From Apostichopus japonicus (taxonomy: Eukaryota > Echinodermata > Holothuroidea > Aspidochirotida > Stichopodidae), in contig NC_092579.1 in the NCBI RefSeq assembly GCF_037975245.1, forward strand, positions 17,012,178-17,076,177: a stretch of 64,000 nt of DNA, written 5' to 3'. Shown one piece after another: positions 11,439-25,160 of the stretch. The translations under genes were made by a program, and so were the position numbers. Within the stretch, counting starts at the first letter, position 1, and each line of letters opens with the position of its first letter. Under the pieces are notes generated by a model. It did not search any database. It was not told where the DNA came from and was given only the letters and a program-made list of their open reading frames with translations.

Positions 11439-14400
11439 TATAATAATGATATGTTTACAGAAGTTTACATAAGTAGGTTCAATCGCTTTTACACTGAAAG
11501 AAAATGCTGAAAAAAAGATAGCGAAACGTTTAGAATTCGAACATAAAAGAAACCCCCACACAAAATGCACTCGTTTTAATTTAAAATATACTTATTTGAT
11601 ATTAAATCTTTTTTTTATATTTTATACATATATATTTTTTTGTTAATCGAGTTCTGCCTTAGTTGCTAAGGTAAACCTTAATATTTCACGGTTTGACCAT
11701 AAAGGCGAAAATGCTATTGGCTAAATATCATTTCTATATCCGCCATTATTGAAACGAGGAAAAGATGACCACGTGATAAAGGGCAAATGGAAATTATTGA
11801 TTTCTTAGACATATTTTGGTATTATTTTGCTCTCATTGCCTGCGGAGTTTTGTCTTCTAGGTAAGATTGATCGTATGTCCTTGATCATTTCTTCCCGGGT
11901 CAATGTTTCTCATCACCTTTAAAGGGCCTCCTTGCTAGACTAAGTTCGCGTATATTTCCCTTTATTTCTAACATTGTATGATCCCTGGATACATCATTCA
12001 TTGTAGCTAAACAAACTCAATATTGCCCCCATACACTGGTATATGTGAACGTACCGTATAGATATGAAACAGTAATGTTAATGTTAAGTTCACCCATTGT
12101 ATAGGCTCTAAATTATTTTTTAATAACCTAACGTGTTTTCTTTTTCATGGCAAAGAGAACGATCGTCCAATATGGTATATGCAAATTAGGTGTCATCTGT
12201 ATGTGATGTTGTGAAGCTATTGCAGGGCTATGTCAAATAAATATTTCAACAAAGTGACATTTTTGAAGATTTATTTGGCAGACGTTGCGAAAATAATCGA
12301 AGAAATTATATTCTTCTCACTCTGTTTAGTTGCGATGTTGTTAATACATTTAAGTTAGAAACAGCTATCTTGTGTATCCAGTTTTGAATAATTTCTAAGT
12401 AATTATATGAAGTTATAAAAAAAATAGCTGACAAGAAAACCCCGCACAAGTTCAATGTGAATCTAGCATCTATATACATCTTATGTACTCACTACTCACC
12501 ATTTGATTTTTAGAGATTTTAAATTTCAGTTTAACACGTACTCAATTATTATTATTTTTTACTTTGTTTAGATGTTTTCAAATTAACAGTCATGTTAATT
12601 GAATTGGGATCACAGCCTGGTCCGAGTGTGATCTGAGGTAGAAAAAGGTTATATGAAAAACAAAAATTATCACATAATAAATTAGTCTGTTTGATATATC
12701 TGGATGAGAAATGTCCAATGACGTCAGATTATAACATCTGATCTGCAATTTCCTCAATAAACAGTCCCTATTCCTTCTTCTTCCTTCCCCTACCCTACCC
12801 TACCCTCCCTTACCCTACCTTATCCTCTCTCCCATCTCTTCATTACTCATCCACTTTTCTCTCCTATTTCCCTCCCTCTACCTCCCTAATCCCCCCCCCC
12901 CCCCTCCCCGTTTCCTTATTCTACCGTTACCCTAAACATAACCTTCCTTTCCACCAAATACTTTCGCGACGTATACACCAAACGTAATATCAAAAAAGTC
13001 GCTATAATTACTGTAAAAGGAAGGGCTTCACTTTAAGCGGTAGGGACCATATACCATACACACTTATCCTTGGAGATATAAGTATGACGTCATCTACCAT
13101 AGCCACTAGAGGCTAGATAGTCTATCAAGACGAGTGACAGGCGATTTCAAGAAACGTAACACAAATGGAGCTTGTCTTCCTAACCGAGTTATTCTGCTTT
13201 CGCAATACTAGCGTTGGTTCATCACACGTTAGGTCACTTAATCTTTCCCAAAGAAAATCGATTTTTAGATATTTCTCTGTTTCCAATCATTTTTGAGAGC
13301 GCCGGAAAAAATATATATATATTTACCAATGAAATTCAGCCGTGTCTTGGTTGTTACCGCAATATCCGATGATTTTATGCAATAGTTTTGCGAACTATTT
13401 GCAAAGTGCGGTATAAATAGTTTTGTTTTACGTCTTGAAATGATCGTGTTAGACTAAGACAATAGTACAGGCCTACAAAATGAACTGGATTCGTAGAGAA
13501 ATATATTTTGACAACAAACTCAATACAATGGATCAAAATTGATTTGCACTTAAAATTCATTTTTGGTTTAACATGTTCGTGTTACATTGAGACTTCTCAG
13601 TACATATTTCATCGGTGAGAGACGGTCTGTTTATAACATCTTCTACCAGTTTCATCCCTCATGATATGTCAGCATATACTGGACGTATGAATAACAAATA
13701 TGATTTGCCCAAATAGATGGAGCACTAATAGATTCGCCTCTAAGAGTGAGTAAGGCTGCTTTCAATTATATGTAAAGCATATCCAGATGCATATGTGTAT
13801 ATCGGTGCAGTGTTACGACGATAGACTCACCAATTAAGTTATTAAAATAAATTTGATGTATTATTATTTTATTCGTTGAAGGGGGAGAGGTGAAGATTGG
13901 GACATAAGCAGTTGCCTTTGGGATGTACTACAACAATGCTGATAGTCAGAGGCGAAACTCTGCATAATCACTACCATCACCCCAACAATGGATATTGTTC
14001 TCCGTTGTTTCCCTTTGTTTTTCAACACTTTCGCCTCGACGAAAGTCACAACGTTGGGGCAAGGAGGGTGGGCGGTGAGAAATTTTTCCTACGCTCGCAC
14101 TACGTCCAATTTAGAAGTTATAAGTGGCAGCGCGCAATTAACAATCTAATGGAATAGGCTTTGGGGACGGCGTTGTGTTGTTCAACCCCACCCAATCCTC
14201 CTTTTTCACCGGTTTGATTTTGTCAAGTCCGTTTATCCGACGACAAAATAAGGAGGAATTCTCACAGGAAACTATAACCATTTCTGTTAGTCGCCAGTTA
14301 CGTTTGATAAAAAAGAAGAGGAAAACATGCTTCACCATTTGACAGGCATGTGTGGTGGTGATGTTCGACAGAAACTATAGTCAAAAATAGCACATTGGGA

Positions 14401-14904
14401 GCAAAATCTATGATTCTGTGACCTTCTAAGGATAAAAAACAAAAATAGTCTCCCACGCCTATGCAAATCATCACACATACTGTCATTGAAAGTTTTATTT
14501 CACACCTTCACATATTAAGTGCAGGTCCATATGTTTATAAGTACGTGAGATCGCACTTTGGCGTCAGAAAGGAAGTAACATTAATTGCAAATATCCGTCG
14601 ATCGAATAATCGATAAAGCGAGATAACTTCTGAGTCTGGTGTTTATACCTTTATAGAACATTAATCTGACTTCAGGCCTTACAGATCATTTACGGTTCGT
14701 AGAAGTGGCCGTACGCACCAATCTCCGGAATGGAAGATTTCTGTAATAACAGTAAAATTCATAAAATCGAACCTCATAAATGTGTCATAAGGTACAAGAT
14801 TTCTCTCTCTCGCTTTCTCTTTATCTCTCCTGTCTTCTAAGGTTCTTACTCTTGTGTTGGTGTAAATTAAGCAATGTGGGAATGACTTTATGAACAGACA
14901 AAGG
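11439..14904. other. Non-coding stretch
   Basis: No exon seen. It includes a pyrimidine-rich, CCCTA-like run near 12780-12830, a C-rich run near 12890-12908 and ordinary AT-rich DNA. Confidence 0.5.
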
Positions 14905-15100
14905 AACGCGAGACATGAATGTGTGAACATACGAAAGATTGAATGAGTAGATGAATGCATGAACAAACGAAAGATTAAATGAGTCATTGAATGAATGAAC
15001 AAACGAAAGATTGAATGAGTATATGAATGAATGAATATACGAAAGATTGAATGAGTAAATGAATGAATGAACATACGAAAGATTGAATGAGTAAATGAAT
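14905..15100. repeat. 36 bp minisatellite, five copies
   Basis: The phrase ACGAAAGATTGAATGAGT recurs every 36 bp (ACGA at 14931, 14967, 15003, 15039, 15075). Because 36 is a multiple of three, the minus strand stays open and reads a 12-residue repeat (IHSFTHSIFRMF). This is most likely a by-product of the repeat, not a gene. Confidence 0.9.
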
Positions 15101-16419
15101 GTATTTGTCGACGTGACAAATACAGCTTTAAGTAGACCTAGTTTACTCGTTTATATAACGTTCATTTGGTATAGTAACAAACCTGTAGTAAGGCAGGTTC
15201 GGATCCAGATGGTCAGTGGGGTATACACCGGCTCCCACATCAACCTCACGTAAACAAAAAGTCAAGGTAGTTATTAAAAAAGCCTTGGGCCAGGGCCTAG
15301 TTATAGATATAATTTAAAGTCTAAATCAGAATGCACCATTTGACAAATACATTTTGTTCTCGGAAGGATGCTTCCAGACATATACTAAAGATTCATTTCC
15401 AACGATCCCAGTGCCCCTCCCCCCCCCTCCCCCACCCCTCTCACCACCTCACATTTCGTAAATCCTGGCTCTGCCCAAGTGAAGGTGTTGTAGTTTGATT
15501 AATTGTTATCAATCTTATATTCATCAATAATGTATACATTTGGTAAAGTGGTATATAAACATAAAAACTATGGTAACGAACGAACGAACGCACAGGCTAC
15601 AGTATGATGGCGCTACATGTAAATTATCCCTGAATAACTCTGTAACTTCCCGTTTGTGACGAAGCTTTCTTCACTTGAATACCGCCTTAGGCTTGCTTGC
15701 TAAATATAGCAAAGATGACAAAAAAAGTATCGACCGACAAATGAGTTGTCGAATCTTCTCGAGTGAAAGAGTCATCTTCTGGTGGTGAGCTTCAAGTTTC
15801 AATTGTATGGTCACCTACAGCCATATCCGTTCGTCATTTCCGGAATGTAGTAAAATAGCATTATGCCTTCGGGAAGCAAGGGATATTATATTATATTTCG
15901 CACAGGAACCATTGAGGTACCGTACAGCTCCCATACATAATGTATGTAACCCTCGCGTACTACGGACCAGTTGTAACCTATAACAAAGAGTTAATCACAA
16001 GTCTTTTACGCGAAAGATTTACACGAAGCGTAAAGTTATACCCATTTGTCAAAGTCTTGTTTCTACTGTACAGCAGTTAAAAGGTTCGACGTTTTATACA
16101 TTAAAAGAGTTAGAAAAGAACAGAGGGGTTTGTCTAGAACGGTTTTAGCCAATAGAAAAAGATCTATGCTCTTTTTTCATTGCTTTAAATTACCCAGGTT
16201 TCCGTTGTTCTGTGACATATAATTTGATATATATATTTATAGTCTATATATACATTAAACAAAACCATATTAGAATCCCTCCCCTTCTTTGCGGTGGATA
16301 AACGGATAATTTGAGTGTCATAACTTTCTATTAATATTGTGTTTTCACAGTCCGGTGATTTGATCATATGACTGCAGAGAAACTAAATGCTTTTTTTTTT
16401 ATCATCCTCTTTTCTATAG
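15101..16419 (+). other. Intron or upstream sequence of the RASD-like gene
   Basis: No exon seen. It ends in a strong polypyrimidine tract and an acceptor (TTTTCTATAG) immediately before the RASD-like exon. A C-rich run lies at about 15417-15440. Confidence 0.6.
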
Positions 16420-16988
16420 GAGATGTTTTCCTGCTAGTCTACAGTATCGAAAGCCGAGAATCTTTCCAAGAAGCACTTCGTTTACGGCAGCTCATCATCG
16501 AAACGAAAAGGACCGCCAGAACCAAATCCGTTCCCATGGTGATAGTGGGAAATAAATGCGATAACGTAAACCAAAGAGAGGTAGACCTTGAGAAAGCGAA
16601 ACGAATGATCTCCGTCGGGAAAAGGTGTTCGTTCATTGAGGTCTCTGCCAAAGAAAACATTCAAATTGTAGAAATGTTCAGAATTCTCTTCGAGCACGCC
16701 CGATTACCGAACGAAATGACACCCGCCATGCATAAAAGCATGAGTGGTTCTACTTCACCGAACACTTCACCGAAAATGGGGCAGAAAGGAGGTATCGCTC
16801 TACGGAAGCGTATAAGTGACGCGTGTGGAGTCATATCTCCTAATGCGAGACGACCGAGTTTGCGCAGTGATCTATTACAAGTGAGAGACAACGCTCTGAG
16901 AGGAACTACTAAAAAAGGTGACGATGAAGATGATGATGTATTTGATGATAATTGTTTACAAAAGAAAAGAGGTTGTGTGATACAATGA
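16420..16988 (+). CDS. RASD1: RASD1/RASD2-like Ras GTPase, last coding exon (partial gene)
   Basis: Encodes the C-terminal 188 residues of a small GTPase of the Dexras1/Rhes (RASD) family. Visible are the GDVFLLVYS strand, the G4 box NKCD (16551-16562) that reads the guanine base, the G5 box SAK (16644-16652), the RASD-type extension with NARRPSLRSDLL, and a terminal CAAX box CVIQ (16974-16985). The CAAX box predicts prenylation and membrane attachment. The exon starts after a T-rich tract and TATAG acceptor, in phase 1, completing a Gly codon. Vertebrate RASD1 shows the same residue order around this point. The P-loop, switch I and DTxG exon(s) are not found in the 16.4 kb upstream, so the first exon is probably outside the window. 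A run of acidic residues (GDDEDDDVFDD) before the tail is a local feature. Family assignment is firm; choice between RASD1 and RASD2 is not possible. Confidence 0.87.
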
Positions 16989-17234
16989 TGATCGCTTCAG
17001 CCTAGTGTTAATTTACTAACGTACCTAAGCAGTTACAATTTCTTTTCTTTTTTACACAATTCTTCCTAAATTTTGATATGGTTGATTTCATAAAACTTTA
17101 CACGAAACTTCCTGTACACGCAATGTCTGATGTCTGGTGTTTGTTGTATGCTTCTTATTTTGATTTTAATTTCTTGTATTTTATATGTAGGCATGCATGA
17201 AAACGAAAACTTTTGATGAAATCGACAATTTCAT

Positions 17235-17240
17235 AATAAA
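17235..17240 (+). promoter_or_regulatory. Candidate polyadenylation signal AATAAA for the RASD-like gene
   Basis: AATAAA lies about 247 nt after the TGA stop, a plausible 3' UTR length. There is no transcript evidence. Confidence 0.45.
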
Positions 17241-19249
17241 ATATGGCGGTATGCTGTTCGATCTTTTCATAACATGTGATAAAATGTTTAGTAGGCCTAT
17301 CCATCGAACGACAACAGGCAAGTAGACGGAGCAAAAACAACAATTTCAGCCTACACCAACATAAACCAGCCTTTATTTCTGCATTATACACCAATCACAC
17401 GCGCGTCATCAAAATATGACATACAAATATATTTATTACTTTTATTTAGCCACGACAAAAATGAAGATTAGATTATAAACTTAATATGTCAAAATGACAT
17501 TTTTTGAAGTGCTAAGATAGTTGGTGTGTGACGTCCTGTTTGAAATATATCTTTATTTTCCACAAATTAATATTTTGTAGGAAGAATTGCAGCTCATCAT
17601 TTGATATAGGTTTGCCGATAGGACTAATTTATAAATTAAACTTAAATTCAAATTGAACCCTCCCTGAACTGTTATTTTACTTTCCCTTTTCAACCCCCCC
17701 CCCCCGAAGGTGAGTCAATGAGGTAGCCATCCAGGTGTCACGTGATTAATGTTAATATCCTTATATACCCATAGTGATGTGATAACGATATGTCATTTCG
17801 ATTCTATATCCCCTTCACTTCTAGCCGTTCAAATGTATTATCATCTCGTTAAACACCTAAAATTGGGAAAAATGGGTTCTATATGCAAAGAAATAATAGG
17901 GACATGTTAAATCCTCTTTGTCATGTATCATAAGTATAATGTTACAGTTATTACCAATTCCGGATAATTACCAGCTATGTTTATAATATTTGTATGGTGA
18001 ATGGCGAGAAGACTTCATACTTCATATGGCTTTACATGGCGTATAAAACCTAGTTAAAAGTTCAGTTCAGTTCAGTTTATATATTTCGCATATATATAGA
18101 CATACAAAAACAGTGCAGTAATGGTATATGCAGGATACTAGAAAAAACATAAAATGTTTATAACAGCTAGTTACCCTAAAGAAAAAGAAAGAAATCGGAA
18201 AATGCATTCATTCCATTTTGGAGAGGAAGCAGTTGCTGTAGCTAAGCGTCCGGTAATAACTGTTTATTGTAGGCTGCGTATTTTCCCCGTATATTGACAA
18301 TACTTGGAAAAGAGCTTTGTAAACAAACAACCATGAGCAAGTGATACCGTTTCCAACTAGATTCATGCTCTTGAGTCCTGGCTCGATTTATGCTCTTGAT
18401 ATACCAACAAAGGTTGAGATACGACGCAGTTATTAAGTAAATAAATCGCTCTAAGAGGGGATTTTCCAAATCGACAAACGAAGATTAGATTACAGAGAAT
18501 TTGAAAATGATGGATGGACTTTCAAGGAATAACAGATTTGGCGAGTGACTATAACTGACAAAGATCTTTGGGTCAGTGATGAAAAGGTTTTTTTTCTCAG
18601 AATGGACTCAATATTTATGTATGTTCATCTAAACGTTTGTTTACTTCTTCTTCTTCTTCTCATCTATTTTCTCCAAGAGATTATACAATCGACTTGAGAA
18701 TGGCTTCCTAAAAGATTATATATTTTGACACGCCCCTAACTTTAGGTATATGTTAAAGTTGCTATAAGTTTTAAGGTTGTTATCTTCTGCAGGGGTTCTT
18801 CGGATATTGATGAGAGCTTGTGTTAGTGACCTTTGCTGGACTTTGTAACATATTTATGGACAATAACTGATGACCTTTTAAGAATAACGAAATATAACTG
18901 ATGAATCGAAATATACCTGATGGATCGAAATATCTGTTTATTATGATCATTGTCCTACGATGGACAATTGACTGACAAGGGTGAAGGGGTGGAAAAGGTA
19001 GGGGAAGATTATATTAGGCCTATCTTGACAAGTTAATTAGTAACAATAAATAAATCAATGATTTGGGATTCCGGGTTTTCTTTATAGTTGCTCATCTCTC
19101 TGTATAATTCTGTTTTGTTTGCGTCGTTTACCGGGCAGACGACATATCCAGTATATCTTAACCAATCATCTTCACTGAGCTTCCATTGACAATGATTGTG
19201 AATATTCATTGCGGTCATATCTCTCGCTACTTATTAGTGATATCCCAAA

Positions 19250-19560
19250 GTATATATACTCAGTGATATATCTTGGTGTATAACATAAATTTGTATATAT
19301 CCTAGGATATATCCATCATAAGGATACATATTGTTTAGTATGCATGTATATCCTCCTTATCAAATTCAAAGGTATATACTCAGTGATATACCTATAGAGG
19401 GATACAAATCAGTATATATCCCTTAATTGGTCTATATCCTATAGGATATACCCATCAGAAGGCTACATATAATTTAATTATCCCTGAAATTTTCTTTCTT
19501 TTCAAATTCAGGTACCTATATATTTTCAGTGATATACCTAGGTATATAATTTAGTGTGTA
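19250..19560. repeat. Diverged tandem repeat with CAGTGATATA motif
   Basis: Three diverged copies of a 120-155 bp unit share (T)CAGTGATATA (near 19261, 19381 and 19534) and GGATATACCCATCA-like phrases with TATATCC blocks. The unit is AT-rich and non-coding. Confidence 0.6.
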
Positions 19561-22294
19561 ATCCCCTAAGTAGTGTACATCCTCAGTGGCATGCGTATAT
19601 GATTTTCAAGATACCAACTTTACGTTTCGCTATTACTTCAGTTCTTCACTGTTTAGAATATAAGCAATTTGTTATATCTTCTTGTTAAGCATGTTCTTGA
19701 TGTATATCAGTATCATTTATGCAACACGATACTATGTGCCTTAATGTTGGGTTATGTATACAATGTTCACTAGTATATTACGAAATACGTTAGGAAAAGG
19801 TGCAACGATCCCTATCATAAAAGATAACGTTGATGAATGTGACATGGGGTGGGGGGGAGGGGGAGGGGTGAACAAGCCTCATCGAGCTGTGCGGAACACA
19901 ACTCCTGCAGGATGGCAACAAAACTATACAACTTTGACCTGATGGTGGGCTATTAACTGCCAAAACTGTATGAAATAATAACCCCACTCTTCTCTTTCAG
20001 CTTTCCTAAAGATGAAGGCAGCTTTCTCAATTGTCTGATTAATATGAACAACTAATATTTGCATAAAAATTAAGAATTATACAGCAATTATGACAAACAA
20101 CGAAATATCGAGCGATTTAATCCCTCCCACCCAAACCCCTCGGCGACTCCAAACGCCCTCATTTTTTAAAAATTATTTTATGGTTTCTCCATATATTGAT
20201 AGTAATTCCATAATATTTGCTAAAAGTTCACTAATAAAAGTGTAGTACTGTCTATTTAGTCAAGTTATTACTATATCATAGTAATAGAGAAGGGTACCTA
20301 GGAAATCAGTGAGGAACGATTCCGTGATGTTCTCTAACTATGATTAGTCACGTGAAACCGTGCATGGCGTGTCGTTCTAACACACGCTAAATTTACAGCG
20401 CCTCTGGTTTCTGCGACACTGTGTTCCGTACCTAGAGCCGCATAATGCCGGTATTCATATAGTTGGCGTCAATTTCACTCTCTGGAGCCCTGGAAGTATT
20501 CAAACTTATTTGCTTAGTAACCCCAGTTTTCACCTTTATCATGTTGGCGACCCTCCAGTGAAGGATGCTCTAGGCTAGGGAAGGAGCCGAGGGGGGGGGG
20601 AGGGGAGTCCCCCCACCTTTGAGGGATTTTGCCACTTTTTGCCACTTTTGAAGTAAAGTTATGTTCAAGCTTTTTGCACTTTTGGCGACCCTAAAAAGGG
20701 CCACGAACACTATTCTGAATATCAGGGCTCTAACGTATATGGTTTCTACCTTTAACGTGGTGTTTGTGTCCTTGGCGCTGATCTGCAGGAAATCGTTGAT
20801 ATAGGAATACATAGCGTAAATAAGGGACACAGTTACTGGTATCTTCTCCAACGGTGGAGAGATACGAAACTTGTGTTGATATCATTGCATTAAAACATAT
20901 ATTCTGCTCGTATAGTTAACCTGTATTCCCCCTCGCATGACGTACTGTTCAGCCCAGGCCCACATATTAGACTGAATGTAATACACAATGTACAACCTGC
21001 TCCTATTTTGTGTATGACACACAAAATACGTTGTCTTGCTTCCAGTCGTTTGTTTTTGTATGACGCAACTTTGTAATTTTGCTTGTGCTTTGTCCCAAAC
21101 AGACGCTGCCTGATGATCAAGAGGTGGTATAGTGCTTATACATTTCTAACTTACTGACAAATCTCTGTACTGCGAAATGACAATGATTAAGATAAAAAAA
21201 ACATGATTGGAACGTGCAACAATCAGAAGCGTAAATTGTGTATAATACACACTTTAATCATTATTTGTACATTGTGAATCGTACAGTTAATGTCAGAGCC
21301 TAGGTTTTCTTTGACGATTGTGACATTAACAAAAGCCTTTTAGGAAAACATGTTTATGCATAGGCTACGGTAAAAATGGGCATAATGCTCAATTGGATGG
21401 TTAAGATTTACACAGTATCACGTCATATCGTTTACATAGGCTTCCGTCAATCATGCATGCTACTAATTTGAATGTTAAGATGCTATGACGTCATATTTAC
21501 GTACTGCTTACGAGTAAAGTATGGTGGTGCCATGCTACCCTGGATTAAGCATGAACACCGTACTACCTTAATGGTTATCATTGTATAATGCAAGCATGTG
21601 ATGGCGTCAGATTTATGTATAGGACTATGGTAAAGCAAGCATGAAGGCTGCTTATGTGATTGTGAAACCATTAATTAACGTCAAATGTACGCTTTAAACA
21701 CAGCCGCCTGCTTTTAATACGACGGCTTCATGCGTTTGTTCAAGCCTCGATCCTTCTTTCTGTGATATTATTTCAAATTTTTGACTTTTTTTTAAAATTT
21801 CTACAAACTATGTGAATTTTCTGGAGATCAGAACATAAAGTCCTACAAATTTATATATTATGAAAGGGAAAGATCATAAAATTGATGAAATAAAATTATT
21901 TGCATAATTGTAAAGCTTTATATTTAAGAACAATTAAACAATACATCAGTGATTTTATTTTTTGACTGAAGAAATTAAGGGGAAATAAATATATTTCAAT
22001 TCCATGCATGCTCGTTTCATGCAAAGAACTTCAAAGTGTTATTTACAATCCGAAAGACATGTACACCATAATTTTTTTTTTAAACCGTTATCTGATTTCT
22101 ACATCATAAATATTCATATTTCATTTTAATGCATTTAACAATTTTTTTCGTATAGAATATTTGAATAATACATTTTTGCCTGAACTTTGTCGCGTAACGA
22201 TTTTCACTTTTTGCTCTCTTCGTTTATATGACCTACTTATTGGTAGAGTTGCTGTCAGCAGTTGATGTATGTCCGGGGTACGCGTGTGTTGCGA

Positions 22295-22343
22295 GGGACG
22301 GGGAGGGGACGGGGACAGGGGACGGGGGACGGGGGACGGGGAG
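22295..22343 (+). repeat. G-rich (GGGGAC)n tract with G-quadruplex potential
   Basis: Repeated runs of four to six G separated by AC or ACA give well over four G-runs in 50 bp, enough for a G-quadruplex on the + strand. Confidence 0.7.
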
Positions 22344-23724
22344 TGGTGACATGCATAGGATCTTAAAGTCAATATTTCCCGACTGATTTTGTTAAGAGCA
22401 TAAACCTTTATGGCTGGGCCGTTAGCGGATCCAAACGTTTGAGAGTAAGGGGTGGGGCTTGGTTTCGTTGAATTTCTATGTAGGGGTCTGGAGTTGTCCC
22501 CCCGACGAAAATTAGACACTTTCGACGGCCAATGGGGTTTTCTGAGACATATTAAACTATGCATTAGATCTATAAGTAAGTCTAAGCGCTAAGCTGCTCT
22601 AATAAGAAACTTTTGCATTTTGAAAATATTTTCCACCTCAACCCCGCCCCACGTGACTCAGCTTCCTTTTGCTATAATAGAAAGGAGAATTTTTTCTTCA
22701 TCAATTTTTCTAACTATAGTAAATCCTCCACCCCCACCCTTATTTACCAATATGCAAACACAAACATTTAATAGAGAAAATAAAGTAGTTTAGACGGAAT
22801 CATGCAGTATCCATCACCGCTTGAATGGTCACACCTTCACGCCCCCTCCCCTCTCCTCCCCGCTAGGAGTAAACGCACGGTACACACAAGAGAGGGAGGG
22901 GTAATGCTTCTCATAATCCCATAATCCCATATCCGTGTGATGACCTTGATCAATCTTCACGGAATTCATGAAGCATTTCCTGTTCGACGAGGTAGGGCTA
23001 CCTACTTCTGAAAAGGATCGAACTTTTCCGGCAATTTTATTTTTAAATGTGTAGTGGCGTCAACTTTCGAGCATGTCGATCAGATCTTCTGTTGTCAAAA
23101 AGTATCACCCTACCCCTCTCTTTCCCCCTCCCCTCCCCTCCCTCAAGCATCAAACAGAGTTGATCTCACCCTTTACATCTATTTATCCGATTCAATACAG
23201 CGCAACATGCCCAGTCATCTGATGGTATTTCTATAGGATTAACTAACCATGCAGTATTTCGGTATTATGATAAAACATATATCATTTCCAAGTTCACAAT
23301 TACCTTAAACCTACCGACGACACCGGAAGGGTACCTACCTTGGCTATGGATGGGTAAACTCTAGCATGCAGCACCCTGCATGCCTTCAATTTAAAAATAA
23401 TTTACTCTTCATCATACCACATGCCAAAAATGCTGCTTTTTAGAAATTGTAATATTTATTCATTATAAAGTAACGCTTTTATACTTCTTTCCTTTCTGTT
23501 GTCTTCCCACATAATACATAATATAGTAACATCAGGAAGATGTCAGTAACAGCTCCCTGGAATCTTATATTTAACCTCTTATAGACGATATTAACTCCAA
23601 GGGATATTTCTTGTGACGTCACAGTTTGTTTCCATGGAGATCATCCCGTCAACGAATCCCTAGGACATCATTATACTTCGTTACATATTTCCGTTTAGTT
23701 TTTACAATACTTTTACATTCTGCC

Positions 23725-25160
23725 GTGACGTCATTAAACTTTTATTATCTGCTAGCACGTTTACGTATATCTAGAAATTATATCAAATATCATTCTGAAT
23801 GTCTTATTGACCGACTGTATTATTGAGATCTTTTCATATCAATTTTTATCCCCATTTGACATAAACTGTAGCTTCCTAATCTCAAGTAGAACATAATTAA
23901 GAAGAAAAAAACAACTTTTATTGATCTTGGTAATTCTATTATCGTCGTTTCTCATAACTAATGATGAATGACAGATCCAACCCTTCCAAGAGTAAAGGCT
24001 TTTAGGTAGGTACTGACTGGAATACTGAAATAACGTTGTTTGATAACTTCAAGAAAGAAATACGTTGACAGCTATTACTTTAATATACAAAATGAAAAAT
24101 GGTGGCATATTTGAAGGAATCTGCATGGACAGTTGCAAACATTTTGACCACTTATGAATGCATGCATTAATATTAAATTTTAGTTTAAAAATTTTAGTTA
24201 TTAAATTTTAGTGACGTCATTCAACTCTCATTTTATCTGCTAGCACGTTTACGTATATCTAGAAATTATATCAAATATCATTCTGAATGTCGTATTGACC
24301 GACTGTATTATTGAGATCTTTTCATATCAATTTTTATTCCCATTTGACATAAACGGTAGCTTCCTTATCTCAGGTAGAACATAATTTAGAAGAAAAACAA
24401 CTTTTATTGATCTTCGTATTCTATTATCGTCGTTTTTTATAACTAATGATGAATGACAGATCCAACCCTTCCAAGAGTAAAGGCTTTTATGTAGGTACTG
24501 ACTGGAATACTGAAATAACGTTGTTTGATAACTTAAAGAAAGAAATGCGTTGACAGCTATTACTTTAATATACAAAATGAAAAATGGTGGCATATTTGAA
24601 GGAATCTGCATGGACGGTTGCAAACATTTTGATCACTTATGAATGCATGCATTAATATTAAATTTTAGTTTAAAAATTTTAGTTTAAAAAATTTAGTGAC
24701 GTCATTCAACTTTCATATTACCTTCTGGCACGTTTTTGTATATCTAGAAATTATATCAAATATCATTCTGAATGTCGTATTGACCGACTGTATTATTGAG
24801 ATCTTTTCATATCAATTTTTATCCCCATTTGACATTAACTGTAGCTTCCTTATCTCAAGTAGAACATAATTTAGAAGAAAAACAACTTTTATTGATCTTC
24901 GTAATTCTATTATCGTCGTTTTTCATAGCTAATGATGAATGACAGATCCAACCCTTCCAAGAGTAAAGGCTTTTAGGTAGGTACTGACTGGAATACTGAA
25001 ATAATTTTGTTTGGTAACTTAAAGAAAGAAATGCGTTGACAGCTTTTACTATCATATACAAAAAAAAAAATGGTGGCATTGTAAAGGGATCTGCCTATGA
25101 TGGTTGCAAAAATTTTGACCACTTATGAACACGTGCATAAATATAATTGTAGTTTTCTGA
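23725..25160 (+). repeat. Three tandem copies of an approximately 486 bp unit, each with TGACGTCA
   Basis: The unit starts GTGACGTCATT at 23725, 24211 and 24696 (spacings 486 and 485). It continues through CTAGAAATTATATCAAATAT, TATTGACCGACTGTATTATT and CCAACCCTTCCAAGAGTAAA in each copy. Copies 1 and 2 are most alike and copy 3 has more changes. Each copy opens with the palindrome TGACGTCA, a cAMP-response-element consensus, and another occurs at about 23613. Minus-strand open frames inside copies 2 and 3 are related because the DNA is repeated; they do not match a family I know. Confidence 0.9.

Larger units (their letters stand above)
16989..23724. other. 3' UTR, then gene-poor region
   Basis: After the RASD stop there is no further exon that I can support. 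Contents: a C-run near 17696, a short GTTCA repeat near 18060, diverged tandem repeats at 19250-19560, G-rich runs at about 19846-19868 and 20591-20608, and a (GGGGAC)-type G-rich tract near 22295-22343. Open frames here are short and unlike known families. Confidence 0.5.

Noticed and set aside
11178..11570. Lys/Arg/Glu-rich 130 aa minus-strand frame and Ser/Phe-rich plus-strand frames
   Set aside because: Translation of the polypyrimidine tract inside repeat DNA.
12780..12830. Telomere-like CCCTA repeats
   Set aside because: Short, irregular and not the metazoan CCCTAA unit; part of a pyrimidine-rich run.
14679..15119. 146 aa minus-strand frame with a 12-residue repeat
   Set aside because: A 36 bp minisatellite read in frame; the flanking sequence shows no conserved protein.
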